Counted from the first letter of the stretch, positions 8,955 to 16,900 are shown. The stretch is DNA of 64,000 bases from Paractinoplanes brasiliensis (GCF_004362215.1 NZ_SNWR01000001.1:372001-436000); one strand, 5' to 3'. Notes: generated by a model from the sequence alone, not told the origin. Numbers and translations: made by a program.

Positions 8955-9848
8955 ATGAGCACGCGGCTACGATTGGCCGGCTGCGGTCTGAGCGCCGGCA
9001 AGAGGACCAGGTTGCACCGGATTCTCTACCGGCACGGACTCGGCAACGGCACCGCCCTGTTCCTGCCGTACGACCAGGGACTCGAGCACGGACCACGGGA
9101 CTTCTTCGCCGACCCGATCGCCGGTGACCCCCGGTACATCATCCGCCTGGCGCTCGAGGGCGGCTTCAACGGCATAGCCATCCAGATCGGCCTGGCCGAG
9201 AAGTTCTACTGGGACTACGCCGGCGAGGTGCCGCTCATCCTCAAACTCAACGGCAAGACCGACATCCCGGACGACGCCCGTGCGCTGTCACCCGTGCACG
9301 CGTCCGTCGAGGACGCCGTACGGCTCGGCGCGGACGCGGTCGGCTACACCCTGTACGTCGGTTCGCCGGCGCAGGATGAGGACTTCGCGCAATACCGCGT
9401 CGTGCGCCAGGAGGCCCAGCGGCTCGGCATGCCGCTGATCGTCTGGGCCTACCCACGCGGCCAGGCGATCGAGAACAAGGGCGGCAAGGACTCGTTCTAC
9501 GCCGTGCACTACGCCGCGCGCGTCGCCAGTGAACTCGGCGCCGACGTTGTCAAAGTCAACTTCCCGCACCCGGAGAAACACACCTCGGTGCCCGCCGACT
9601 ACACCGCCGAGTTCAGCAGCCAGGACGCGATCGACGCCGTCGTCAAAGCGGCCAACCGTACGATGGTGCTGGTCTCCGGCGGCAGCCGCGCGACCGACGA
9701 GGTCATGTTCGAAAAGGCCCAGGAGTCGATGTCCGCCGGCGCCACCGGTCTGATCTTCGGCCGCAACGTCTGGCAGCGCGACCACGAGGAGTCACTGCGT
9801 TTCGTCGACCGCCTACGGCAGATCCTCGCCAAATACCCGACCTCGTGA
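8955..9848 (+). CDS. Class I fructose-bisphosphate aldolase (DhnA/archaeal type)
   Basis: This 297-aa (beta/alpha)8 barrel of the DeoC/FbaB group cleaves fructose 1,6-bisphosphate by Schiff-base chemistry. It shows LPYDQGLEHGPRDFF near the N-terminus and ADVVKVNFPHP with the probable Schiff-base Lys200. The phosphate-binding end is LVSGGSRATDEVMFEKA and AGATGLIFGRNVWQR. It needs no metal ion, unlike the usual actinobacterial class II enzyme. ATG 8955 has GAAGGGAGACC ahead of it. With phosphoglycerate mutase and PPDK it makes a set of stress-linked glycolytic steps inside this island. Confidence 0.92.
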   Translation: MSTRLRLAGCGLSAGKRTRLHRILYRHGLGNGTALFLPYDQGLEHGPRDFFADPIAGDPRYIIRLALEGGFNGIAIQIGLAEKFYWDYAGEVPLILKLNGKTDIPDDARALSPVHASVEDAVRLGADAVGYTLYVGSPAQDEDFAQYRVVRQEAQRLGMPLIVWAYPRGQAIENKGGKDSFYAVHYAARVASELGADVVKVNFPHPEKHTSVPADYTAEFSSQDAIDAVVKAANRTMVLVSGGSRATDEVMFEKAQESMSAGATGLIFGRNVWQRDHEESLRFVDRLRQILAKYPTS

Positions 9849-9859
9849 ACGGACCTGGA

Positions 9860-10342
9860 TCAGGTTCCCTGTTGGCGGCGGTCGACCCGGAACACGGGAT
9901 AGTCGTCCGCGATTCGTTCGAACTCCGCCAACGGGGCCCGCCGGTCGACCGGCACATGTGCTCGCGCGCCCGGCGCCACGGCCAGGAAACGCCGCAGAAC
10001 AGGCGCACGCTGTGCCGCTTCGAGCTCGACCAACTGGACCACTTCACGGCGGCCGTGCCGCAGCACCGCCTTGCCGTGAGCGGCCCTGACATTGGCGACC
10101 CAGTTCGCCTCCTGCCCCAGCATCGAGACGAGATAGCGTTCGCCCTGATAGCGGGTCACCACCAAGGGCAGCACCACGGTCGTGCCGGTTCGACGGCCGG
10201 TGACCTCGAGCGTGACCCAGTCCGGCGGGGCAAGGATCGCCGCCCCGAACAGCAACGCCGAAAGGCGGTTGAGGGCTCGGGCCACACGTCCCGGCCGCCC
10301 GCCGCGGTACATCCGCCGGCGCATCGCATCGGTGATGATCAT
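9860..10342 (-). CDS. Ddn-like deazaflavin (F420)-dependent nitroreductase family protein
   Basis: This 160-aa split-barrel protein of the DUF385/Ddn family shows WVTLEVTGRRTGTTVVLPLVV, then YLVSMLGQEANWVANVRAAHGKAVLRHG. That is the cofactor-binding core seen in M. tuberculosis Ddn and its relatives, which use F420H2 to reduce quinones or nitro compounds. The N-terminus MIITDAMRRRMYRGGRPGRVARALN is basic and amphipathic and may touch the membrane. The start overlaps the stop of the USP gene at 10339 (ATGA), so the two are translationally coupled. It converges on the aldolase gene. The substrate cannot be told. Confidence 0.85.
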   Translation of the reverse strand: MIITDAMRRRMYRGGRPGRVARALNRLSALLFGAAILAPPDWVTLEVTGRRTGTTVVLPLVVTRYQGERYLVSMLGQEANWVANVRAAHGKAVLRHGRREVVQLVELEAAQRAPVLRRFLAVAPGARAHVPVDRRAPLAEFERIADDYPVFRVDRRQQGT

Positions 10343-11169
10343 CGTTGCCGCCTTGCTTCACGAGCGATGTAGACCGGGCAGTCGGCGTGGTGCAGCAGCT
10401 GAAGGCCGACGGAGCCGAGCAGCGTGCCTGCGATGATGCCGTGTCCACGGCTGCCGACAACGACCAGCTGAGCCGTGGTGGATGCCGCAACCAGCGCCGC
10501 GGCGGCGCTCTCGCCGGTCAGCACGACGTCGACCGGAACCTGGGGGTACTTGTCACGCCACGGCGCCAACTGCTTCTCCAGTGCCGCTCGCTCCTCCGCC
10601 TGCGGGCCTGGGCCACAGGCCCTGACGGCGATCAGGGTCGTGTTGCGGCCGGACGCCTCGTCGAGCGCGACCGACAGTACATGCTCCGCCGAGGGCGAGG
10701 AGTCGACGCCGACTGCGACCGGCCCCTCGATGAGGTCGCCGCCACGACCGCGCACGACGACCACCGGGCACGGCGCGTGCGTCGCCACGCGTTCGCTGAC
10801 CGAGCCCAGCAGCAGACCGGAGAAACCGCCCCGCCCACGGCTGCCCAGCACGACCATCTGGGCAGTCTCGCATTCGGCCAGCAGCCGGGGCGCGACCCGG
10901 CCGATAACCGGGTCTCCCTCCACCTCGACGTCCCTCGCGCCGACTCGTGCCTCGTGGACGGCGGCGGTGGTCAGGTCCTCGGCGTGCTTGCGCGCCAGGT
11001 CGAAGTACTGGTTGCTCATGTCGTACCGCGCCTCACGCCACTCCCAGTCGTAGACGTGAGTGACGCGTAGCGGCAGATGCCGGCGGGATGCCTCTCGTGC
11101 GGCCCAGCGCACCGCCGCCTTGCTGGTCTCGGTGCCGTCTGCCGCAGCCATGATCGAATAGGGATACAT
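10339..11169 (-). CDS. Universal stress protein, two USP domains
   Basis: This 276-aa tandem UspA protein has canonical nucleotide loops in both halves (LGSRGRGGFSGLLLGSVSERV and VGSRGHGIIAGTLLGSVGLQLL). The frame is open further upstream. ATG 11169 is chosen because GAGGAAG precedes it and USP homology starts there (MYPYSIMAAADGTETSKAAVRWAARE). It is the first gene of a two-gene operon with the Ddn-like gene. The operator at 11224 is 54 nt away. Its WAAREASRRHLPLRV stretch is close to that of the USPs at 8042 and 12553, which indicates local duplication. Confidence 0.93.
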   Translation of the reverse strand: MYPYSIMAAADGTETSKAAVRWAAREASRRHLPLRVTHVYDWEWREARYDMSNQYFDLARKHAEDLTTAAVHEARVGARDVEVEGDPVIGRVAPRLLAECETAQMVVLGSRGRGGFSGLLLGSVSERVATHAPCPVVVVRGRGGDLIEGPVAVGVDSSPSAEHVLSVALDEASGRNTTLIAVRACGPGPQAEERAALEKQLAPWRDKYPQVPVDVVLTGESAAAALVAASTTAQLVVVGSRGHGIIAGTLLGSVGLQLLHHADCPVYIAREARRQR

Positions 11170-11223
11170 GACTCTTCCTCTCTGCGTTTCCCTCAGCATC
11201 TCCCCGGCCGGGTCACCTCGACA

Positions 11224-11237
11224 GGGCGACAAGTCCC
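11224..11237. promoter_or_regulatory. DosR-like operator before USP (10339)
   Basis: The core GGGCG-ACAA-GTCCC has a right arm identical to the DosR consensus. It lies 54 nt upstream of the leftward USP start. Confidence 0.65.
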
Positions 11238-11286
11238 GGCGGGCCGGCCCCGAAGTCACTCGGACTTCGCCTACCGGCGGGATGAC

Positions 11287-11300
11287 AGGACTTCCGGCCC
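11287..11300. promoter_or_regulatory. DosR-like operator before small gene 11366
   Basis: The core AGGAC-TTCC-GGCCC lies 65 nt upstream of the rightward start at 11366. The same 14 bases recur at 15525. Confidence 0.6.
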
Positions 11301-11365
11301 TGACCCTGTTAGCAGCGCACAGCTAACGTGCTAATTGAGGAACCAGCCGGGAGGAGGCGAGAAGG

Positions 11366-11650
11366 ATGACAACCACCACCAACACGAAGAGCGTGCGCGA
11401 GACGCCGCCCGCCAAGCAGTCGGCGAAACCCGAGGAGCGCCGGGAGCGCACCCGCCGGATCGGGCGCGAGATCGGCACACTGGCCGTCAACATGTACGAG
11501 CGCGGCGTGGCCGACGTCGTGGCCTTCGAGAAGGAAGCGGCGAAGATCGCGCCGTATCCGTGGGCGAAGACAGCGCTGACCACCAGCGCCGGTCTCGTCG
11601 AGGACGTCGGCGCCGCCTACGTCAAGACAGCGCGTCAGATTCTGCGCTAG
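11366..11650 (+). CDS. Small soluble helical protein, unknown function
   Basis: This 94-aa protein has a low-complexity, basic N-terminal third (Thr/Lys/Pro, then EERRERTRRIGREIG). A helical remainder follows, with NMYERGVADVVAFEKEAAKIAPYPWAKTALTTSAGLVEDVGAAYVKTARQIL. No membrane segment is evident, though the second half is amphipathic. It has a strong GGGAGGAGGCGAGAAGG leader before the ATG, a DosR-like operator upstream and a strong terminator right after the stop, so it is a single-gene unit. I do not recognise the family. The operator and isolated transcription unit suggest an abundant hypoxia-induced small protein. Confidence 0.8.
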   Translation: MTTTTNTKSVRETPPAKQSAKPEERRERTRRIGREIGTLAVNMYERGVADVVAFEKEAAKIAPYPWAKTALTTSAGLVEDVGAAYVKTARQILR

Positions 11651-11664
11651 CAGCACCACAACGC

Positions 11665-11702
11665 GGAGCAGCCCGGCCGCAACGTCGCGGCCGGGCTGCT
11701 CC
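11665..11702. terminator. Strong bidirectional hairpin terminator
   Basis: A perfect 16-bp inverted repeat (arms 11665-11680 and 11687-11702) with a 6-nt loop lies between the convergent small gene and doxX. There is no U-tract, as is usual in high-GC actinobacteria. Confidence 0.85.
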
Positions 11703-11718
11703 GACGAGTGTGATCCGG

Positions 11719-12303
11719 TCAGATGAGCCAGCGGTTCTTCTGCACGAAGGGCAGCGACGCCCACCACTTGCCCAGACCCCACGTGTGGCCGGCGTAGGTG
11801 AGCGCGAGCACGATACCGGCCAGGCCGTAGACGACGTGGTAGTCGACGATCGGGTTGGTCGACCCACTGGGCTCACCACCGGTGGTGGTCTTGTCCGGCG
11901 GCCACTCCGCCGCCCACATCAACGCCATCATCACCGCACCCGCGACCGCGGCGATCCGCAGCCCGATACCGAGCACGAACGCCACACCGATAGCGAGCAG
12001 ACCCAGCATGAACAGCCAGTCCGCCCACGCGTCACCGGCGATACCGCGGAAGAAACCGTCGAACGGACCGACCTCGACATTGGACAAGAAACCCTTGGTC
12101 GGCGAGCCACCGTTGATCCAGGCCCGGGCCGACGGAGTCGCAAAGCCCCATCCGAAGGTCTTGTCGAAGAACGCCCACAGGAACACAAAACCCGTGGCGA
12201 TACGCAGCACCGCCAGCATACGCGCAGCGGTGTGGGTGAGCATGGAGCCGGGCGCCTCGACCTTCTCGAGGTGAGCGGCCGACCCCCGGCCGATGGTGGT
12301 CAT
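11719..12303 (-). CDS. DoxX-family membrane protein
   Basis: This 194-aa protein has four predicted membrane segments. It shows RMLAVLRIATGFVFLWAFFDKTFGWGF, then WADWLFMLGLLAIGVAFVLGIGLRIAAVAGAVMMALMWAAEW and a C-terminal YGLAGIVLALTYAGHTWGLG. This is the DoxX/thiosulfate:quinone oxidoreductase small-subunit superfamily. In mycobacteria a DoxX protein partners superoxide dismutase and a thiol transferase in a membrane redox complex. ATG 12303 follows GGGAGGAC. The extra N-terminal residues of the open frame lie upstream of that RBS and are not used. The operator at 12392 suggests DosR control. Its partner is not evident here. Confidence 0.85.
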   Translation of the reverse strand: MTTIGRGSAAHLEKVEAPGSMLTHTAARMLAVLRIATGFVFLWAFFDKTFGWGFATPSARAWINGGSPTKGFLSNVEVGPFDGFFRGIAGDAWADWLFMLGLLAIGVAFVLGIGLRIAAVAGAVMMALMWAAEWPPDKTTTGGEPSGSTNPIVDYHVVYGLAGIVLALTYAGHTWGLGKWWASLPFVQKNRWLI

Positions 12304-12391
12304 GATGTCCTCCCTGACTATCGATGTGCTTACCTTCCGAACCTGCCGCAGACCCGCCGACGGCGCCCGAGGCGACCAGCCTGAACTGAAC

Positions 12392-12405
12392 GGGACCAAA
12401 GTCCG
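12392..12405. promoter_or_regulatory. DosR-like operator before doxX
   Basis: The core GGGAC-CAAA-GTCCG matches 9 of 10 arm positions of the DosR consensus. It lies 88 nt upstream of the doxX start and just past the stop of the miniprotein gene. Confidence 0.65.
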
Positions 12406-12409
12406 GTCC

Positions 12410-12547
12410 TCAGCGGTGAGAAGCCGGACGCTTCCGACGACGAGCGGTCCCCGGCGGCCGGATGCGGTCGATGAGCTCCTCCAGCACCGGGCCTGCCACG
12501 ATCAGCAGGGCCAGCGCCAACAGGATCGCGATGATGACGAACGACAT
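12410..12547 (-). CDS. 45-aa single-pass membrane miniprotein
   Basis: This short gene encodes MSFVIIAILLALALLIVAG, then PVLEELIDRIRPPG and a basic tail ending RRRKRPASHR. It is one hydrophobic helix followed by an acidic-to-basic cytoplasmic tail. The start lies 5 nt after the stop of the USP at 12553 and is preceded by GAGAGGTGATCGTC, so it is translated as the second cistron of that USP operon. No family is recognised. A membrane anchor or small regulator working with the USP is a reasonable guess from the coupling, but nothing more is shown. Confidence 0.65.
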   Translation of the reverse strand: MSFVIIAILLALALLIVAGPVLEELIDRIRPPGTARRRKRPASHR

Positions 12548-12552
12548 GACGA

Positions 12553-13416
12553 TCACCTCTCCCGGGCGATCAGCACGGGGCACTCCGCATGGTGCAGCAA
12601 CTGCTGCCCGGCCGAGCCGAGGAGGGCCCCGCTGAGCGGACCCCGCCCGTGACTTCCCACGACCACCAGCTGCCCTGTGGCCGAAGCGGCGACGAGCGCC
12701 GCGGCGGCACTCTCGTGCGTGACGACGACCTCGACGCCGACGCGGGGAAATTTCGCCGCCCACGGCGCCAGCAGCTCGTCCAGAGCGGCTCGCTCGGCCG
12801 CGTCCTCCGACGGGGTGTCCACGTCGGCCGGCCGTACGTTGGCAAGCCACAGGGGAATGACCGGCAGATAGGAACGGACCACGGTCAAGGCCGCACCACG
12901 GGCCGCGGCCGCCTCGAAAGCCACCCCGAGCACATGCTCGGCGGCGGGCGAATCATCCACCCCCGCCACCACCGGTCCGTCCGGCCCCGCCCGGCCCCGA
13001 ACGATGACCACCGGGCACGGCGCTTCCGACGCCATGCGCTGGCCCACGGAACCAAGCAGCAGACCGGCGAAACCACCGCGGCCACGATTACCGACAACCA
13101 GCATGACCGCGCCACGAGCGATTTCGAGCAAGCGGGGCGCCGCGCGCCCGATGAGCGTGCTGGTCGCGATCTCGATCCCCGGAGCAACGGCCCGGGCGCG
13201 AGCGCGAGCCGCCGACACGGTGGCCTCGGCAACGGCCTGCGCGACGTCGACATAATCCGTGCCGACGGTGAAGCGCGACTCGTTCCAGTCCCAGTCGAAA
13301 GCGTGCGCGATTCGCAGGGAGGCCTGACGTCGTCCAGCCTCACGGGCCGCCCATTCGACGGCCGCGGTACCGCAGGCCGTGCCATCCGTGCCCACCACGA
13401 CGCTCGGGGTCCTCAT
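12553..13416 (-). CDS. Universal stress protein, two USP domains
   Basis: This 287-aa tandem UspA protein starts MRTPSVVVGTDGTACGTAAVEWAAREAG after a GGGAGAAGG site. Both nucleotide loops are canonical (VGNRGRGGFAGLLLGSVGQRM and VGSHGRGPLSGALLGSAGQQLL). It is close to the USP at 10339, with matching linker and spacing. It heads a short operon with the 45-aa membrane protein. Two DosR-like boxes lie 56 nt and 77 nt upstream. Confidence 0.93.
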   Translation of the reverse strand: MRTPSVVVGTDGTACGTAAVEWAAREAGRRQASLRIAHAFDWDWNESRFTVGTDYVDVAQAVAEATVSAARARARAVAPGIEIATSTLIGRAAPRLLEIARGAVMLVVGNRGRGGFAGLLLGSVGQRMASEAPCPVVIVRGRAGPDGPVVAGVDDSPAAEHVLGVAFEAAAARGAALTVVRSYLPVIPLWLANVRPADVDTPSEDAAERAALDELLAPWAAKFPRVGVEVVVTHESAAAALVAASATGQLVVVGSHGRGPLSGALLGSAGQQLLHHAECPVLIARER

Positions 13417-13472
13417 GGCCTTCTCCCTTCGAGCTCCTGCCTCATCGTCAGGTGTGGCTGAGAAAAGGTGCA

Positions 13473-13486
13473 GGGCGTCAGGTCCC
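13473..13486. promoter_or_regulatory. DosR-like operator 1 in USP/USP divergent region
   Basis: The core GGGCG-TCAG-GTCCC lies 56 nt upstream of the leftward USP start at 13416. The arms match the box at 11224. Confidence 0.7.
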
Positions 13487-13493
13487 GTCCGAA

Positions 13494-13507
13494 AGGCCAC
13501 AAGTCCC
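13494..13507. promoter_or_regulatory. DosR-like operator 2 in USP/USP divergent region
   Basis: The core AGGCC-ACAA-GTCCC starts 21 bp from the start of the previous box, that is two helical turns, so the two could bind regulator on the same DNA face. Confidence 0.6.
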
Positions 13508-13542
13508 GGATCTGCCACGGGCGGCGCCCCGCACGTCCGGAC

Positions 13543-13556
13543 GGGACCATTGACTC
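13543..13556. promoter_or_regulatory. DosR-like operator 3, before USP 13615
   Basis: The core GGGAC-CATT-GACTC has a perfect left arm and a degenerate right arm. It lies 58 nt before the rightward start at 13615. Confidence 0.5.
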
Positions 13557-13614
13557 CGACAGTGCTGACAACAGGCCGTGCCGGACATGCAGAGCAGCCG
13601 CCTACCCTGCGGAT

Positions 13615-14550
13615 ATGAACACGGACTCGTCATCACTGCAGGCCAAGCCGGTGATGGTCGGCGTGAACGGTTCACATCCCGGGCCTGTTCTCGTGGACTT
13701 CGCGGTGGCCGAGGCGGTCCTGCTCGGGGTGCCGCTGGTCGTCACGCACGTCTGGCCCGGTCGCTACACAGGAGCCTTTCGCGGACGGGGTGCGGTCCCC
13801 TCGCCGGCCGACGCACAGCGGCTGCTGGCACTCTCGGCCGAACGCGCTCGCATGATCGCACCGGGTCTCGCCGTCAGCACCGAGTTGCTCGACGGTGGCG
13901 CCGGCGACGTTCTGAGCAGGGCCACGGAAAACGCGAGCCTGCTGGTGGTCGGTCACCGCGAGGAGGCGCATCCGAGGTCAGCGTGGGGCTCGACGACCGC
14001 CTATCTGGCGCACCACACCGCCTGCCCGCTGATGATCTATCGAGGTTCCGTGCCGGCGGACGGGCCGGTCGTGGTGTCGGCCTCCGCACGGCTCGACGGC
14101 GACACCACCCTCGCGTACGCCTTCGCACGCGCTCGCCAGACGGGTGCCTCCCTCGTGGTTGTTCACATGTGGATGCGACCGGGCGCCGAGGACGGTATTC
14201 CGCCCGTGGTGACCGCAGGAGGATACGCGGAGGAGCGGGCCGCGGCGGAACGAACCCTGACGTCAGCGCTCGCCCCCTTGGTTGTGAGGTTCTCCGACGT
14301 CGCGCTGGAACGCCTCGTCGTTCATGACCGCGACATGGCCAACACGCTCGAGCGAGCACTGCGCCGAGGCCGTCTGATGGTCGCCGGCACCGGCCGCAGT
14401 GGCGCCTTTGCCGAGATCCTCTGCGGCGCCGCGGATTCCCGGATCGGCCGGCGATCGACGTGTCCCACCGTGCTCATCCCATCAGGTCTGCCCGCGCGTG
14501 CCGGAGCCGGCCGTACCGCTGCCGACGGCGTCCGACGGGAGATCCGATGA
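13615..14550 (+). CDS. Divergent universal stress protein, two USP domains
   Basis: This 311-aa protein begins MNTDSSSLQAKPVMVGVNGSHPG. It keeps the UspA fold pattern in both halves (LVDFAVAEAVLLGVPLVVTHVW; YAFARARQTGASLVVVHMW). Both nucleotide-binding loops are lost: VGHREEAHPRSAWGSTTAYLA and AGTGRSGAFAEILCGAADSRI replace the glycine-rich motif. It may therefore act without ATP, as some USP classes do. The RBS is poor; the start is chosen from homology and from the 58-nt spacing to the operator. Its stop overlaps the start of the Acg gene (ATGA), so the two are coupled. Confidence 0.85.
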   Translation: MNTDSSSLQAKPVMVGVNGSHPGPVLVDFAVAEAVLLGVPLVVTHVWPGRYTGAFRGRGAVPSPADAQRLLALSAERARMIAPGLAVSTELLDGGAGDVLSRATENASLLVVGHREEAHPRSAWGSTTAYLAHHTACPLMIYRGSVPADGPVVVSASARLDGDTTLAYAFARARQTGASLVVVHMWMRPGAEDGIPPVVTAGGYAEERAAAERTLTSALAPLVVRFSDVALERLVVHDRDMANTLERALRRGRLMVAGTGRSGAFAEILCGAADSRIGRRSTCPTVLIPSGLPARAGAGRTAADGVRREIR

Positions 14551-15566
14551 CGACCATGACCGCCGCCCCCGTGACGCGCGAGATTCTGACCGACTGCGTA
14601 CGCACGGCCACAGCGGCCCCGTCTCTGCACAACAGTCAGCCGTGGCTCTTCCGGATCCGCGGTTCCCGGATCGAGATGTACGCCGATCCGACGCGCCGTC
14701 TGGACGTCGTGGACCCCGACGGCCGCGAGCAGTTCATCAGCGTCGGCGCAGCGGTGTTCACCCTGCGCCTGGCCATCCGCCGCGCCGGCTTCGGCTGCGA
14801 CCTGGACCTGCTTCCCGATCCGGCCCGGCCGGATCTGGTGGCCCGGGTGGCCGCCATGCGGCCCCTCCCGGTCAGTGCGGGCGTGGAGGCGCTCGCGGCC
14901 GCTGTTCCGTACCGGCACACCAACCGCTGGCCGTTTGCCACCACGCCCGTGCCGGACGACGTGCTCGGTCGCCTGCAGGACGCCGCCCGCCGGGAGGGCA
15001 CCATGCTGGCCGCGACACGGCCACCAGGCCGCGATGCCGTCCTTCGTCTGGCCCGCTCGGCCGATCACCAGCTCTATGAGCGGCCCGGCTACCGTGCGGA
15101 GCTGGCCGCCTGGGCCGCGCCGGAGGGCCGGTCGGACGGTATCCCGCGCTGGGCGCTGGGCGCGGGCGACGCGCTCAACATCCTGCCCATGCGTACCTTC
15201 GCCGAGCCGGCACGGCCACGCGACCGTTTCGAGCCGTCTCCCATCATCCTGGTGCTGGCCACCGCCGGCGACACCCGGGCCCACTGGATCCGGGCAGGTC
15301 AGGCTCTGCAGCGAGTGCTTCTCACCGCAACCTGGTACGACCTTGCCACGATGCCGTTGAGTCAACCGGTCGAAGTTCCGTCGGTCCGGCGTCTGCTCAT
15401 CGACCCCGGCTCCGGTTTGTCGGCCCAGATGGTCCTGCGGATCGGCTACGGACGCACGATCGGCCGCACACCGCGCCGTCCGATGACCGAGGTGCTGTTG
15501 CCGAACGTCCGCCGGGCGGCCCGGAGGACTTCCGGCCCGCCGACCCATGACGGAATACTCAGGTGA
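14547..15566 (+). CDS. Acg-type nitroreductase-fold protein (first of three)
   Basis: This 339-aa protein of the Acg/Rv3131/Rv3127 family carries the signature APSLHNSQPWLFRIRGSRIEMY near residues 27-48. It also has VPYRHTNRWPF and the C-terminal GQALQRVLLTATWYDLATMPLSQPVEV. The family has an internally duplicated nitroreductase fold whose lid covers the flavin site. In M. tuberculosis several members are strongly DosR-induced; enzyme activity is not proved, and flavin sequestration has been proposed. The start is the ATG overlapping the USP stop, with GGGAG ahead. An operator for the next gene lies in the last 50 bases of this reading frame. Confidence 0.9.
   Translation: MTTMTAAPVTREILTDCVRTATAAPSLHNSQPWLFRIRGSRIEMYADPTRRLDVVDPDGREQFISVGAAVFTLRLAIRRAGFGCDLDLLPDPARPDLVARVAAMRPLPVSAGVEALAAAVPYRHTNRWPFATTPVPDDVLGRLQDAARREGTMLAATRPPGRDAVLRLARSADHQLYERPGYRAELAAWAAPEGRSDGIPRWALGAGDALNILPMRTFAEPARPRDRFEPSPIILVLATAGDTRAHWIRAGQALQRVLLTATWYDLATMPLSQPVEVPSVRRLLIDPGSGLSAQMVLRIGYGRTIGRTPRRPMTEVLLPNVRRAARRTSGPPTHDGILR
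15525..15538. promoter_or_regulatory. DosR-like operator inside 3' end of Acg gene
   Basis: The core AGGAC-TTCC-GGCCC is identical to the box at 11287. It lies 78 nt upstream of the USP at 15617 and within the Acg coding frame. Confidence 0.45.
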
Positions 15567-15616
15567 TCTTGCCGCGGGCGCGGGATGGTCGAAGCAGGAT
15601 TCACCGAGGAGGAGCG

Positions 15617-16120
15617 ATGTCGCCGGCTACCTTGACACGCCCGTTCACCCGGCCGGACCCGGCGCCGTCGCTCGATGCGGCGTTCAGCAGCAACGGGCCG
15701 GTTCTGGTCGCCGTTGACGACGAAGCCAACGCGGCAGTCCTGCTGAGCCGGGGGCATGACGCGGCGGTCCGGTTGGGGGTCACTCTGCGTGTCGTCTACA
15801 TCTGGTCGCGGTGCCGCCCGCCGGACTGCTCCCATCACCGGCGGTGCCATCAGGACATGGAAGGGGCGAACCGCTTCTCGAGACGGCTGCTCGACGAGCA
15901 TCTTCCCGAGGCGACAGCGCCGGTGGAACGCGAAGTAGTGCATGACGAGAACCCGGCGAGCGCTCTCGCCGCGCTCAGCGTCGGCGCGAGTCTGCTGCTC
16001 ATCGGCGCCGAGGCGGCCGGTGGGGCTGTGGGAGAGACCACGCGGGCACTTCTCGGCCGGGCGGCCTGCCCCGTGACCGTCGTACGGGATCATCGTCGTT
16101 CCAGCGCCTCGGTGAACTGA
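15617..16120 (+). CDS. Single-domain USP with Cys/His cluster
   Basis: This 167-aa protein has one UspA domain: GPVLVAVDDEANAAVLLSRGHDAAVRLGVTLRVVYIWS, ending GRAACPVTVVRDH. The usual nucleotide loop is replaced by IGAEAAGGAVGETTRALLG. Directly after the second strand sits an unusual patch, CRPPDCSHHRRCH (Cys66, Cys71, His73, His74, Cys77, His78). Its spacing could hold a metal ion or form a disulfide switch. I know of no USP class with this insertion, so its role is an inference. It has a strong GAGGAGGAGCG RBS. The stop overlaps the phosphoglycerate mutase start (TGATG), so the two are co-translated. Confidence 0.85.
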   Translation: MSPATLTRPFTRPDPAPSLDAAFSSNGPVLVAVDDEANAAVLLSRGHDAAVRLGVTLRVVYIWSRCRPPDCSHHRRCHQDMEGANRFSRRLLDEHLPEATAPVEREVVHDENPASALAALSVGASLLLIGAEAAGGAVGETTRALLGRAACPVTVVRDHRRSSASVN

Positions 16121-16866
16121 TGGCCCGTACGGGCGCCCTGATCCTGCTGCGGCACGGTCAGAGTGCCGGCAACGCAGCGGACGTGTTCACCGGCTGGTCC
16201 GATTCCCCGCTCAGCGAACTGGGCAGGTCGCAGGCACGCGGGGCGGCGGAGACGTTGCGGCGGCTCGGCGTCTCACCCACCGTCGTGCACACCTCCCTGC
16301 TCCGCCGGTCCATCACCACCGCAGAGATCGTGACGGACAGCCTGGGCTGTGGGTGGGTTCCGGTGTGCCGCACCTGGCGGCTCAACGAGCGGCACTACGG
16401 GGCCCTGACCGGCCGCCGCAAACGCGCGGTGGCAGCCGAAGTCGACTCCTCGGTGTTCCGTGCCTGGCGGCGTTCCTTCGCGACGGCCCCACCCGCGATG
16501 AGCGAACGTCACGCCGCGGCGATGTATGCCGATCCTCGCTATGCCACGCTCGGTCCGGAGGCCCGGCCGCTGACCGAGAGCCTTGCCGACGTCTGGGTGC
16601 GGATGCGGCCGTACTGGACCGATGTTCTGTATCCCCAGCTGGCGGCCGGCGGCACACCGCTGGTCGTGGGTCACGGCAACAGCCTGCGAGCCCTCGTGAT
16701 GTTCCTGGAAGGGCTCAGCCCGGCCGAGGTGGAGCTGCTGGACGTCCCGACCGCCGCACCGATGCGCTACGAGCTCGACCAGCGGGGGCGGCTGGTCGCC
16801 GGCGCCGGCGGGCGATATCTCGATCCGGTCACCGCCCAGGAGCCGATCAGGACCGGCCCCGGATGA
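16120..16866 (+). CDS. gpmA: 2,3-bisphosphoglycerate-dependent phosphoglycerate mutase
   Basis: This 248-aa histidine-phosphatase-fold enzyme has the phospho-histidine motif LRHGQSAGNAADVFTGWSDSPLSELG (His12). The GpmA-specific LNERHYGALTG follows, and the second histidine is in VVGHGNSLRALVMFLEG. It interconverts 3- and 2-phosphoglycerate. Length and motifs fit a true mutase rather than a broad phosphatase. It is translationally coupled to the Cys/His USP. With the class I aldolase and PPDK it completes three dedicated glycolytic steps within the island. Confidence 0.92.
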   Translation: MARTGALILLRHGQSAGNAADVFTGWSDSPLSELGRSQARGAAETLRRLGVSPTVVHTSLLRRSITTAEIVTDSLGCGWVPVCRTWRLNERHYGALTGRRKRAVAAEVDSSVFRAWRRSFATAPPAMSERHAAAMYADPRYATLGPEARPLTESLADVWVRMRPYWTDVLYPQLAAGGTPLVVGHGNSLRALVMFLEGLSPAEVELLDVPTAAPMRYELDQRGRLVAGAGGRYLDPVTAQEPIRTGPG

Positions 16867-16900
16867 TCGTGGCCGGCCGAGTCCCGGCCGCGCCACGGCG

